A DNA stretch of 23,773 bases from CAZVEE01 sp964625525 (GTDB lineage: Bacteria; Pseudomonadota; Alphaproteobacteria; JAJFIK01): NCBI GenBank assembly GCA_964625525.1, contig CAZVEE010000052.1:1-23773 (forward strand). Direction: 5' to 3'. This document shows, in pieces, positions 1 through 7,222 of this stretch. Position 1 is the stretch's first letter; every line of letters starts with the position of its first letter. The translations under genes were made by a program, and so were the position numbers. The notes under the pieces were generated by a model that ran no database searches, was not told the DNA's origin, and saw only the letters and a list, made by a program, of their open reading frames with translations.

Positions 1-409
1 CAAAGCCCATGGCCTTGCCGCCGCCGGACTGCATCTGGCGCATGAAGAAGATCCACACCGCGATCAGAAGCAGCATGGGGAACCAGGAAATCAGCACCTG
101 CAGGAGCGGATGCACGGAATTGCCTTCCGCCTGGATGGTCACATCCACATTATTCGTGGTGAGTGTCTCGACGAAGTCCGAGCCCGCCGGGGCGACGGTC
201 ACAAAATCTCGTCCGCTTTTGTACTGGCCGGTGACCTGCTGACCGTTGACAGTCACTTCCTGCACTTCCCCCGCCTGCACTTGGCGAATGAACTCCGAGT
301 AGCGGATTTCCGTCCCCTGCCCCTGCTCGGGCGGGCCGGTGAACAGGTTGAACAAGGCAACCAGCAACAGCAGGATGATGGCCCACAGCGCAAAATTGCG
401 GAAATTCAT
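1..409 (-). CDS. ftsH: FtsH membrane AAA+ zinc protease, N-terminal part (cut by window edge)
   Basis: The reading frame opens with an ATG at 409 and runs off the left edge, giving about 136 residues. It starts MNFRNFALWAIILLLLVALF, a first transmembrane helix. A periplasmic domain of about 75 residues follows (with IRYSEFIRQVQAGEV), then a second helix (LLLIAVWIFFMRQM) and the glycine-rich start GGGKAMGF of the linker to the AAA domain. This is the usual FtsH N-terminus. FtsH is the inner-membrane ATP-dependent protease that degrades misfolded membrane proteins and short-lived regulators such as the heat-shock sigma factor and LpxC. The ATPase and zinc-protease domains lie outside the window. 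A purine-rich AAAGGGA about nine bases before the ATG is the likely ribosome binding site. The gene follows tilS on the same strand, a common alphaproteobacterial order, with a 178-bp gap that could hold its own promoter. Confidence 0.93.
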   Translation of the reverse strand, partial: MNFRNFALWAIILLLLVALFNLFTGPPEQGQGTEIRYSEFIRQVQAGEVQEVTVNGQQVTGQYKSGRDFVTVAPAGSDFVETLTTNNVDVTIQAEGNSVHPLLQVLISWFPMLLLIAVWIFFMRQMQSGGGKAMGF

Positions 410-587
410 AAACGCACATCCCTTTCAGAGGCCCGCACTGTGCGGGGTCTGGATTCTGCCAGCGGTTCTTGTTTCGACCACACGGGGCGCGGCGAGAGCC
501 CCGCTTTTCAGACGCGTCGGCACCGCGACTTGGAGCACATGTAGGAGGTTCCGGGGAAACTGCCATCCCCTTCCTCCTGCGACCCCA

Positions 588-2000
588 TCACTCTGCCGGT
601 CCCTCGCACCCGGTCGAAGAGTGAATCATAGCACCTTGGCGCGGGAGAAACACCGCCTTGAACCCGCATGCCTCCGGATCAAAGCCCAACCCCGGCACCG
701 CCACCAGCGCCGGCCCGCGCCATAAGGCTGGCAAGGCCGTGCGACCGGGATAAGGCAGGCCGGCCAAAAGCTCCGGTGCCAGCCCCGATGCCAGCAAGGC
801 CCGGTAGCCCTCGCGGCCCAGAGCGCGCACCGTACCGCCGCGCGCGCGCGGACCGCGCGGCAAGGCGACGCGGAAGCGCCGGTCCCACACTGCCGCCTGC
901 CCGGGCTCCAGCGTCACGTCAGGTCCCAGATGCCGGCTTTCCCGCGTCACCAGAATCTCGCCCGCCCCCCGCAGCGGCGCCAGCCGGCAGCCGCTGAGTG
1001 TGCGTGGGCGCGCCATGGCCCCATCGCGCCAATCCCCATAGACCCGCTCCAACCGGCGCAGTCGCGGCGGGTGGGGCTGCCCGCCCACCGCTTGCAGCAC
1101 CTGCGCCAGCACTCGCAAGCCGACCTCTTCAGGCGCCCGCAGCAGCACCGCACTGCCCAGCAGCGCATGCCCCGCCGGCTCGAACATCACCCCATCCCGG
1201 CGAACCTGCGCGACCCAGTCTTTCAGCGCATCACGAGCCCGCGAAAGCCGGTCCGCCGTTTCGGCCAAGCGCGCCGTTGTCAAACCTTCCTGCGCCAGCA
1301 GGCCGGCAAGTCGGCGCATGCGCACACGAGCATAGCGCGTATCCGTATTGGCAGGGTCTTCGACCCAGCCCTGCCCCAGCCGCTCCAACCCCGCCCGCAA
1401 GCGGGCACGGGGCACGCTGAGAAGGGGGCGCACCAGTTCCACGCCCGCCCGGCCCGTGGGATCCCGCAAAACCGTGCGCGCCGCCATGGCGGCGAGACCA
1501 TCCACGCCGCTGCCTCGCGCCAGCCGCAACAAGAGCGTCTCCGCCTGATCGTCTTGTGTGTGCGCGGTGAGCAAAGCGGGCACCTGATGGTGGCGGCACC
1601 AGGCCTCCAGCAGCCGGTATCGGGCCTCTCGCGCGGCTGCCTGAATATTGGCGGTGGGCTTGTCCCCGTCCCAGGTCAGCACCGCATGGGGCAGCCCCAG
1701 GCGCCGTGCCTGTCCCGCCACCCAAAGGGCCTCCGCGTGGGCCTCTGGCCGCAGACCGTGATCGACCGTCAGCACGGTCAGCGGCGCGGCCGCGCCGGCC
1801 GAGACCGGTGGCCGGCGGTCCTCGCCAAGCCAATCAAGCAGAAGCCGCAGCAGCGCCATGCTGTCGCCGCCGCCGGACACGGCCACGGCGAGGGGCGGCA
1901 GGACCGCCAGATCCGCCATCAACCGCGCGAATTCCGCGGCGCCCAGCGGTTGGTCGCCGGGCGCGGCGGTCAGAGTTTGGGCATTGGACGTCTCACTCAT
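588..2000 (-). CDS. tilS: tRNA(Ile)-lysidine synthetase TilS
   Basis: A 470-residue protein with the N-type ATP pyrophosphatase (PP-loop) signature SGGGDS at residues 42-47, followed by the family motifs LTVDHGLRPEA and TAHTQDDQAETLLLRL. TilS uses ATP and lysine to convert the wobble cytidine of the CAU-anticodon tRNA-Ile to lysidine, so that the tRNA reads AUA instead of AUG; it is normally essential. The catalytic half (about residues 35-225) is well conserved. The C-terminal half is Arg/Ala/Gly-rich and fits the substrate-binding domains only loosely. Length is normal for the long form of the family. The ATG at 2000 is the first start in the frame. The gene lies between cpoB (173 bp upstream) and ftsH (178 bp downstream), all on one strand. 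The long open frames on the opposite strand are GC-rich shadows. Confidence 0.95.
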   Translation of the reverse strand: MSETSNAQTLTAAPGDQPLGAAEFARLMADLAVLPPLAVAVSGGGDSMALLRLLLDWLGEDRRPPVSAGAAAPLTVLTVDHGLRPEAHAEALWVAGQARRLGLPHAVLTWDGDKPTANIQAAAREARYRLLEAWCRHHQVPALLTAHTQDDQAETLLLRLARGSGVDGLAAMAARTVLRDPTGRAGVELVRPLLSVPRARLRAGLERLGQGWVEDPANTDTRYARVRMRRLAGLLAQEGLTTARLAETADRLSRARDALKDWVAQVRRDGVMFEPAGHALLGSAVLLRAPEEVGLRVLAQVLQAVGGQPHPPRLRRLERVYGDWRDGAMARPRTLSGCRLAPLRGAGEILVTRESRHLGPDVTLEPGQAAVWDRRFRVALPRGPRARGGTVRALGREGYRALLASGLAPELLAGLPYPGRTALPALWRGPALVAVPGLGFDPEACGFKAVFLPRQGAMIHSSTGCEGPAE

Positions 2001-2054
2001 GGGTGGCCTCGCCCGGTCGCCGGCATGCCTATCCGGCCAGGATCAGACGCAGAA

Positions 2055-2108
2055 CCAGGGTTCACCGGAGAGCCAGAAATCACCGGCGAGCCAGGATGTG
2101 CCGGAGCG
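2055..2108. repeat. Imperfect 18-bp tandem repeat, three units
   Basis: Three adjacent 18-base units begin at 2055, 2073 and 2091. Each has the pattern CCAG followed by six variable bases, then a conserved CCGG followed by (A/C)G(A/C)G. A degraded fourth start (TCAGGACACC) follows at 2109. The repeat sits in the 173-bp gap between the end of cpoB and the start of tilS. I see no known element type in it. Confidence 0.6.
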
Positions 2109-2173
2109 TCAGGACACCAGACCCAGCGGCTGCCCCGTCCGAGCCCCGTCAGCCTTGTGAACCCCGTGCCCCA

Positions 2174-3238
2174 TCAGCACTCGAAGTCTGAACGAGCCTT
2201 GCTGACACCGCGCTGAATGGGCTCGGCCGCGTCTGGATAACGCCGGGTCAATTCGCGCAAAGTTTGACACGCCTTGCCGCTATCGCCCAGCTCGTTGAAG
2301 GAGTAGGCAAGCTTTAGCAGGCTGTCGGCGGCCCGTGTGCCGTCGGGATAATCCCGCGCCGCCGCCAGATACGCCTGAGCCGCTTGCTGATAAAGCTCTC
2401 GCACATAGAGCGACTCGCCGATCCAGTACTGGGCCTCGCCAGCGAAATCCGTATCGGGATAGGCAGTCACGAACTCACGGAATGACTGCTCCGCCGCTTC
2501 GAACTCGCCGGTGAGCAGCAGATTGCGGGCCGCGGCGAAATCCGCGCGCGGGTCACCCGTGGTGCGCGGGACAGAGAGCGTGCCCAGGGTCTGGGCGGCC
2601 CCTGCTGCGGCACCGGCGGCCGCCCCGCCCGCAGCGCTCGCCGTGCCTTGCGCAGCCTCACCTAAGGCCGTGCCAGCCGCCTGTGCCGTCTCGACCGCCC
2701 CGGTCACGGCCGGCTCGGCGACACCGGACGGGGTCAGCGTTGGTGCGCTTTGCGGATTTGGCGCGCCAAGGGTTTGCGGCGCGCCCTGAACCGCCGGTGC
2801 GGCCGGCTGCGGCGCAAAGGCCGGATTGACGCCTGGCGCGGCTGGGGCGCCGGTGACACTGCTCCGGGCCACCTGGTTCACCGTCGCATTGAGCCGGCCG
2901 TAATCATATTGCAGGCGCTCGATTTCCCCGGTCAGGCGGCTGATTTCCGCTTCCAGCTGATCAATGCGCTCCAGCAGCCGGGCCGCGGCCGGATCAGCGG
3001 CTCGTGCGCCGGACGTCGCGGAGGCCCGGGGCACCGCGTCACCGCGCAGTTCCGCCTGACCTTGCTCCAGCGCTTCCAGCCGTTCGATGACGGCCCGCAA
3101 TTCGCCTTGCTGTGCCTGGGCCGCTGGCGCCAGTAGGGTGAGCAGCGCCGCCCCCAGGATCGCCAGCCCCACCCGGCGCAGCGGCCGCAGCCCGTCAGAT
3201 ACCGCCCCCACGGTCCGATCCAAGACATGAGTAATCAT
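2174..3238 (-). CDS. cpoB: Tol-Pal system periplasmic protein CpoB (YbgF)
   Basis: From the ATG at 3238 the protein has 354 residues. A signal peptide ends near PAAQA-QQGEL. A coiled coil follows (ERLEALEQGQAEL, then IDQLEAEISRLTGEIERLQY), as in the trimerising N-terminal segment of CpoB. Next is a long Ala/Pro/Gly linker, and then about 120 C-terminal residues of TPR repeats (ADFAAARNLLLTGEFEAAEQ, YPDTDFAGEAQYWIGESLY, YPDGTRAADSLLKLAYSF). CpoB links outer-membrane constriction by Tol-Pal to peptidoglycan synthesis by PBP1B during division. A GTG 36 bases upstream stays in frame, but the ATG at 3238 is preceded by GGAG at suitable distance and places the signal peptide better. In most relatives cpoB directly follows pal. 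Here two opposite-strand genes and a terminator separate them, so it must have its own promoter upstream of 3238. Confidence 0.92.
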   Translation of the reverse strand: MITHVLDRTVGAVSDGLRPLRRVGLAILGAALLTLLAPAAQAQQGELRAVIERLEALEQGQAELRGDAVPRASATSGARAADPAAARLLERIDQLEAEISRLTGEIERLQYDYGRLNATVNQVARSSVTGAPAAPGVNPAFAPQPAAPAVQGAPQTLGAPNPQSAPTLTPSGVAEPAVTGAVETAQAAGTALGEAAQGTASAAGGAAAGAAAGAAQTLGTLSVPRTTGDPRADFAAARNLLLTGEFEAAEQSFREFVTAYPDTDFAGEAQYWIGESLYVRELYQQAAQAYLAAARDYPDGTRAADSLLKLAYSFNELGDSGKACQTLRELTRRYPDAAEPIQRGVSKARSDFEC

Positions 3239-3500
3239 CGCACCAGTTCTCCATGATCTGTCATCGCACCGCACGGCCCATCCCCTTACGCGCCGCGTCC
3301 GATTTCAGGCGTCTGCGCCCCTGACCTTTCGTCAAAAGCCACCATGACACCATCATGAGCCGACTCGCGGCTCTTGCTTACCTGTATGCGATGCCGTCAG
3401 GGCGCCAACACGTCAAGACCATGGTAAAGCGCGGCCCCCTTACGTTCAAAATCAGGCTCACTGCTCACAGCTGGGCCGATTGGGTCCGATACATCACAAT

Positions 3501-3517
3501 AACACTCATAGAGTGTT
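3501..3517. promoter_or_regulatory. Perfect inverted repeat AACACTC-ATA-GAGTGTT
   Basis: A 7-bp perfect inverted repeat with a 3-base centre, followed on the plus strand by TTT and then CTGT. In shape it could be a weak intrinsic terminator on the plus strand. However, no plus-strand gene lies upstream of it, and it sits in a divergent promoter region, so a protein-binding operator is equally possible. Its role is inferred only from position and symmetry. Confidence 0.4.
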
Positions 3518-3541
3518 TTTCTGTCAGAAAATAATTACTGA

Positions 3542-3570
3542 TTGCGCGAATTTTCTGCGCACACCATACT
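3542..3570 (+). promoter_or_regulatory. Possible promoter for the exported-protein gene at 3726
   Basis: TTGCGC at 3542-3547 and CATACT at 3565-3570 are 17 bases apart and resemble sigma-70 type -35 and -10 boxes. This would give a leader of about 150 bases before the ATG at 3726. It is a match by eye in the AT-richer stretch, with no further support. Confidence 0.3.
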
Positions 3571-3725
3571 CCTGATAGTAGGCCACTGAGTTGTGAAGCG
3601 TAGCGCGTTTTGAGGGTCAGCCAACGACCCCGTCCGCCTTGTCGCGCGGACCTGACGAGCACCGGCGCAGGAGCGGACGGCCATACCGCCCCTGTCCTCG
3701 TCCCGACACATCAGGAGCGTCTCTC

Positions 3726-4292
3726 ATGAGATCTATGATTGCCTTTGCAGCCGCTTGCGCAATCCTCACGGTTAGCAACCTCGCCCTTGCGTCTGATGAC
3801 ACACCGCAAGGAGAGGCGCCGACCAAGGAGGGGTACGAGCAGATCACGCAGCACCAGCACACGGTTCGGTTCGGTCCACAGACCTTCGACCTGACGCTCA
3901 ACAAAGCTGACGGCGCCGTAGCCTTGGCTTTGACCGACGGCGACCGGACGCTGGCCAATGCCACATTCACCGAAGTCGACTTCACGGGCATCGAGAGTTT
4001 TTTGCACGATGCGGCAACAGCGATTTCAGCGACTGCAGAGGTCGCGAACTGGATCGAGGCCAGCGCCCCCTCCGCCCAGGCCTCAGGACTGACCATAGAA
4101 AGACATTCGGACGTGACCGCCGCAGCCAACGACAACACGGCCGATCCCACGCAACCGCTCCCGGTCATCAGCGAAGACACAATGATGGAGTTTCTCAGCG
4201 CCAGCATTGTCCGATATACGGTCGATCATCACATGAGCGTACACGCGACATCACCTGATGACAGGGGCGAGACGGCTACTGAAGGTCAGTAG
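3726..4292 (+). CDS. Exported protein of unknown function
   Basis: From the ATG at 3726 this encodes 188 residues. The start is supported by CAGGAG nine bases upstream and by the signal peptide it gives: MRSM, then a hydrophobic stretch ending NLALA before SDDTP. The frame stays open further upstream, but those codons would bury the signal peptide. The mature part is acidic, has no cysteine, and contains a stretch like a small beta domain (VRFGPQTFDLTLNKADGAVA) followed by an Ala/Thr/Ser-rich region and an acidic tail. I do not recognise a family. The gene is on the opposite strand from the tol-pal cluster on both sides and is followed by a second exported-protein gene. Base composition appears somewhat less GC-rich than in the flanking core genes, which with the position suggests later insertion. 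Confidence 0.75.
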   Translation: MRSMIAFAAACAILTVSNLALASDDTPQGEAPTKEGYEQITQHQHTVRFGPQTFDLTLNKADGAVALALTDGDRTLANATFTEVDFTGIESFLHDAATAISATAEVANWIEASAPSAQASGLTIERHSDVTAAANDNTADPTQPLPVISEDTMMEFLSASIVRYTVDHHMSVHATSPDDRGETATEGQ

Positions 4293-4361
4293 GTCCGTCT
4301 CCGGCACTACGCCTACGTTGACCTGTCACGGCCTGCTTGAGTGTTAACTGCCTTGGTAACC

Positions 4362-4378
4362 GCCCACCTCGCGTGGGC
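4362..4378 (+). other. GC-rich hairpin between the two exported-protein genes
   Basis: GCCCAC at 4362-4367 pairs perfectly with GTGGGC at 4373-4378 across a 5-base loop. No T-run follows on either strand, so it is not a convincing intrinsic terminator. It could end or process the upstream transcript or shape the leader of the downstream gene. Confidence 0.3.
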
Positions 4379-4440
4379 TGGCTGCGTCATGCCGGGCCTA
4401 CACGTCATCCATTGCATACAGACAATCGGGGGACTCACGA

Positions 4441-4917
4441 ATGTCCAGAAATGTCACTCATTCCATCATGACACGATTCACCCTCGCGGCATGGGCTGTC
4501 GCTCTGACCATGGTGTTCTGCGCCGCCACCACAGCGCAAGCGGCCTGCACCCGGCAAGAGCGCGAGGAAGTCCTGGCCCTTGCCATTGTCGCTGCAGCCA
4601 ACCTCGTGAGTGAAGGCTACAGCGCTTTCTATGATCGTGGTGGCTGTGTACGGACGAATGTCTGGCGCGGCAATACGGTCTACCACCCCGGCAACCGTAG
4701 CTTTCGGGCCGTCGGCATGGCCTCAAGTTACGCCTCGGATCTCGATATGCGGGTCAAGGAGAACAGACGCGTGATTGATCGTGATTACAGCGCCGGGCGC
4801 TTGGCGGAAGTCGGCTATTACACCCGACGCGGGACATCCCTGCGGATCGAAGTCATCCCCCGCAGCCGTTATGTGGATGCGCAGGTCGGCATCATGATTG
4901 GGCAGCGCCGCCGTTGA
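4441..4917 (+). CDS. Small secreted protein of unknown function
   Basis: A 158-residue protein with a signal peptide. After a short polar start, the hydrophobic run FTLAAWAVALTMVFC leads to a likely cleavage site at TTAQA-ACTRQ. The mature part of about 120 residues is basic and carries two cysteines (ACTRQ near its N-terminus and GGCVRT about 35 residues later) that could form a periplasmic disulfide. Other stretches are YDRGGCVRTNVWRGNTVYHP and RRGTSLRIEVIPRSRYVDAQ. I recognise no family. The ATG at 4441 has GGGGGA upstream; a second ATG at 4468 also gives a good signal peptide but lacks a ribosome binding site. The gene lies 148 bp after another exported-protein gene and converges on pal, whose terminator starts only about 10-20 bp beyond its stop. 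Confidence 0.75.
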   Translation: MSRNVTHSIMTRFTLAAWAVALTMVFCAATTAQAACTRQEREEVLALAIVAAANLVSEGYSAFYDRGGCVRTNVWRGNTVYHPGNRSFRAVGMASSYASDLDMRVKENRRVIDRDYSAGRLAEVGYYTRRGTSLRIEVIPRSRYVDAQVGIMIGQRRR

Positions 4918-4928
4918 TGGCCACACTC

Positions 4929-4960
4929 AAAAAGACGCCCCGGACAATCAGTCCGGGGCG
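4929..4960 (-). terminator. Rho-independent terminator of the tol-pal operon
   Basis: A perfect 10-bp stem (CGCCCCGGAC at 4936-4945, GTCCGGGGCG at 4951-4960) with a 5-base loop. Read on the minus strand it is followed by TCTTTTTGAG, the classic layout of an intrinsic terminator, located 37 bases after the pal stop codon. On the plus strand only a short CCATTT follows, so it may also stop transcripts of the convergent gene, but less efficiently. Confidence 0.85.
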
Positions 4961-4996
4961 CCATTTCAAGTCTCTCTCAGGCCCGCAACAGCGCCG

Positions 4997-5566
4997 TCAC
5001 GACCGGCGCGGGTCGTCCACCTTGGTCACGCCGCGGCGGTTCAGGCGGTAGGCGGATTCATTCGAACCGGGCACCACGGGACGTTCCTTGCCGTAGGAGA
5101 TCGTCCGAATGCGAGCGGGCGCAACGCCCATGCTGACGAGAAAGTCCTTCATCGCCGTGGCGCGGCGCTGGCCAAGCGCCAGATTGTAATCGCGGGTGCC
5201 GCGTTCATCCGCATGCCCCTCGACGATGATCGTCGTGGTGGGATAAGTCCGCAGCCACGCCGCCTGACGCTCCAGCACCTGCCGGCCCTCATCATCGAGC
5301 CGGTGCTGATCAAGACCGAAGAACACCCGGTCCCGTACCGTGACCGTAAAATGCTGCGGCGTGCCCGGTGCGGGCTGAGAGGGATCGAGCGCGGCAGCGG
5401 AAATGCCGGCATCTTGGCTGGCGCCAGCGCCATCGGATGCACTGTCGATCGACACGCGGCTGTCATCGCCCGAGGCACAAGCCGCGAGCAAAAGGGCGCC
5501 CGCCGCCAGACCGGCCAAGCGCGCGGTCAAAGAGCGGGTCGGCAGAATATCGGTCAGACGGCTCAT
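4997..5566 (-). CDS. pal: Peptidoglycan-associated lipoprotein Pal
   Basis: A 189-residue outer-membrane lipoprotein. The signal peptide ends in the lipobox LLLAAC with the lipidated Cys at residue 30. A low-complexity linker of about 40 residues follows, then the OmpA-like peptidoglycan-binding domain (about residues 72-185) with VFFGLDQHRLDDEGRQVLER, VEGHADERGTRDYNLALGQR and ISYGKERPVV. The Asp and Arg that contact meso-diaminopimelate in this family are present in the ADERGTRDYN segment and downstream. Pal anchors the outer membrane to peptidoglycan and is relocated to division sites by TolQRAB. The ATG is preceded by GGGAGA at good spacing. The gene is last in the tol cluster and is followed by a strong terminator. 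A 144-bp gap from tolB may contain an additional promoter. Confidence 0.97.
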   Translation of the reverse strand: MSRLTDILPTRSLTARLAGLAAGALLLAACASGDDSRVSIDSASDGAGASQDAGISAAALDPSQPAPGTPQHFTVTVRDRVFFGLDQHRLDDEGRQVLERQAAWLRTYPTTTIIVEGHADERGTRDYNLALGQRRATAMKDFLVSMGVAPARIRTISYGKERPVVPGSNESAYRLNRRGVTKVDDPRRS

Positions 5567-5646
5567 GGGTCTGTCTCCCTGGAAACGGTCAGTTATCTTA
5601 CTGTCAGTCTACACACTGGCCTTCATGGCCGCCCTTCAACGGGAAG

Positions 5647-5674
5647 ATGTAAGATGACACACGCGCCCTATCAA
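5647..5674 (-). promoter_or_regulatory. Possible internal promoter upstream of pal
   Basis: On the minus strand TTGATA (5669-5674) and TTACAT (5647-5652) are 16 bases apart, in the 144-bp gap between tolB and pal. A separate pal promoter would fit the need for a high copy number of this lipoprotein. It is a match by eye only. Confidence 0.35.
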
Positions 5675-5710
5675 GCACCCGCTTGTGACAATGTGGACGG
5701 TGGGCTGAAC

Positions 5711-7108
5711 TTACGGCGCCACGGCCGCCCCACTTAGAAGCGGTGACCAGGCGGGATCGGATGCGTCTGTCGGTGTAGGGATCTGGCGCTGATTATGGCC
5801 CGTCAAATCCACCGACCAGAGCCGCGCCGAGCCACCCGAACCATCCGGCGCCGTGGGCGTGGTGCGGAAGAACAGCAGCACCCGGCCATTGGGCGCCCAG
5901 GTGGGCCCTTCTTCCAGATAGCTCTGGGTCAACAGCCGCTCGCCTTCCCCGTCCGGGCTCATGACCCCGATATAGAACTGGCCGCGCCAGATCTTGGTGA
6001 AGGCGATCAGGTCGCCCCGCGGCGACCAAACGGGCGTGGCGTATTTGCCTTCCCCGAAACTGATCCGCCGCGCCTGCGACCCGTCTTTGCGCATCACATA
6101 GAGCTGCTGCGAGCCGCCACGGTCGGAGTTGAAAACGATATGCTCCCCGTCCGGAGAATAGGACGGTGAGGTGTCGATACCTGGATGCTGGGTCAGCCGC
6201 CGGATCACCCGCGTCCGCAGGTTCATGCTGTAAACATCGGCATTGCCGCCCCGGGTCAAGGTCATGATGACCTGCTCCCCGTCCGGCGAAAAGCGTGGCG
6301 CGAAAGACATGCCCGGGAACTCGCCCAGCACTTCACGCTCACCGCTTTCGATATTGCGCAGATAAATGCGCGGCGGCCCGTCCTCATAGGAGATGTAGAC
6401 AATCTCCTGGTTCACCGGGCTGAAGCGCGGCGTCAGCACCAAATCCGAGCCGTCGGTGAGATACATCGGATTGGCGCCATCTTGATCCATGATCATCAGA
6501 CGCTTCACGCGTTGGGTTTTCGGCCCGCTCTCGGCGATGTAGACGACGCGGGTGTCGAAATAGCCCTGTTCGCCGGTGAGCTGCTCGTAAACCTGGTCCG
6601 AGATCAGGTGACCCACCCGGCGCCACAGATCCTGCGGCACGGTGAATTGCAGGCCCAGCATGTCGCGTTCGGCGAACACGTCCCAAACCCGGAAATAGAC
6701 TTGCAGCTGCCCGTCCGCTGTCGCCACCACTTGGCCCGTCACCAGCACCTGCGCCTGGATCAGCCGCCAGTCGCCGAAGCGGGGACGATTGTAAAAACTC
6801 TCGACCTGCTCGATGAACGCCGCCTTGTCGATGGGCGCAAACAGGCCCGAGCGCTCCAGATTGTTGCGGATGATTTCCGCGAGGTTTTGCCCAAGGCTCG
6901 CCTCCGCGGCGCTCTGGCCCACGAAATCGGCGATCGCGATGGGCATGGGGTCCACATTGCCATCGGTGATGACGATGCGCGGCGGCGCGTAGTCTTGGGC
7001 CGTGGCCGGGCCCGCTAACCCGCTCAGCAGCACCAGCGCCATGGCGATGGCGCCCAGGCCGAGGCGCCAGCGCCCCAACAGTCCCGTCATCATAAATGCC
7101 CGCATCAT
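5711..7108 (-). CDS. tolB: Tol-Pal system periplasmic protein TolB
   Basis: From the ATG at 7108 this encodes 465 residues. A signal peptide with a hydrophobic run (LGAIAMALVLLSGLAG) ends at PATA-QDYAP. The N-terminal domain (IAIADFVGQSA... to about residue 180) is the part that contacts TolA. The C-terminal six-bladed propeller shows the repeated pattern SPDGEQVIMTLTRGGNADVY, SPDGEHIVFNSDRGGSQQLY and SPRGDLIAFTKIWRGQFYIG and binds Pal. Several in-frame starts exist upstream and downstream. I chose 7108 because AAGGA lies seven bases before it. TolB competes with peptidoglycan for Pal and lets the energised TolQRA complex move Pal. It follows tolA after a 114-bp gap that contains small hairpins but no clear terminator. 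Confidence 0.96.
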   Translation of the reverse strand: MMRAFMMTGLLGRWRLGLGAIAMALVLLSGLAGPATAQDYAPPRIVITDGNVDPMPIAIADFVGQSAAEASLGQNLAEIIRNNLERSGLFAPIDKAAFIEQVESFYNRPRFGDWRLIQAQVLVTGQVVATADGQLQVYFRVWDVFAERDMLGLQFTVPQDLWRRVGHLISDQVYEQLTGEQGYFDTRVVYIAESGPKTQRVKRLMIMDQDGANPMYLTDGSDLVLTPRFSPVNQEIVYISYEDGPPRIYLRNIESGEREVLGEFPGMSFAPRFSPDGEQVIMTLTRGGNADVYSMNLRTRVIRRLTQHPGIDTSPSYSPDGEHIVFNSDRGGSQQLYVMRKDGSQARRISFGEGKYATPVWSPRGDLIAFTKIWRGQFYIGVMSPDGEGERLLTQSYLEEGPTWAPNGRVLLFFRTTPTAPDGSGGSARLWSVDLTGHNQRQIPTPTDASDPAWSPLLSGAAVAP

Positions 7109-7222
7109 CCCATCGTCCTTGTTGTGCCTCATGCTGCCGCAGCAGCGCCCCATCTTGCTGTCTACCGTCCGCAGCTATTGCGGCAAAGCTTTGTCTCTAC
7201 AACCGCGCCGGTGTGACAAGCG

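Larger units (their letters stand above)
3239..3725. other. Divergent intergenic region between cpoB and an exported-protein gene
   Basis: About 490 bases without a convincing gene, lying between two divergently transcribed genes, so it should hold promoters for both. The part from about 3480 to 3600 is clearly richer in A and T than its surroundings. It contains a perfect 7-3-7 inverted repeat (3501-3517) and a possible plus-strand promoter (3542-3570). Short open frames here show no recognisable protein and no good ribosome binding site. Confidence 0.6.

Noticed and set aside
432..446. Hairpin CCCGCA-CTG-TGCGGG in front of ftsH as a thermosensor or riboswitch
   Set aside because: The stem is only six base pairs and does not cover the ribosome site; nothing else supports a regulatory role.
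483..508. Hairpin CGGGGC/GCCCCG between tilS and ftsH as a tilS terminator
   Set aside because: The T-run follows it only on the plus strand, while tilS is on the minus strand, so the orientation is wrong for ending tilS.
930..2216. Long plus-strand open frame opposite tilS
   Set aside because: It is Gln/Arg/Pro/His-rich, has no recognisable domain and mirrors the codons of tilS, a common artefact in GC-rich genes.
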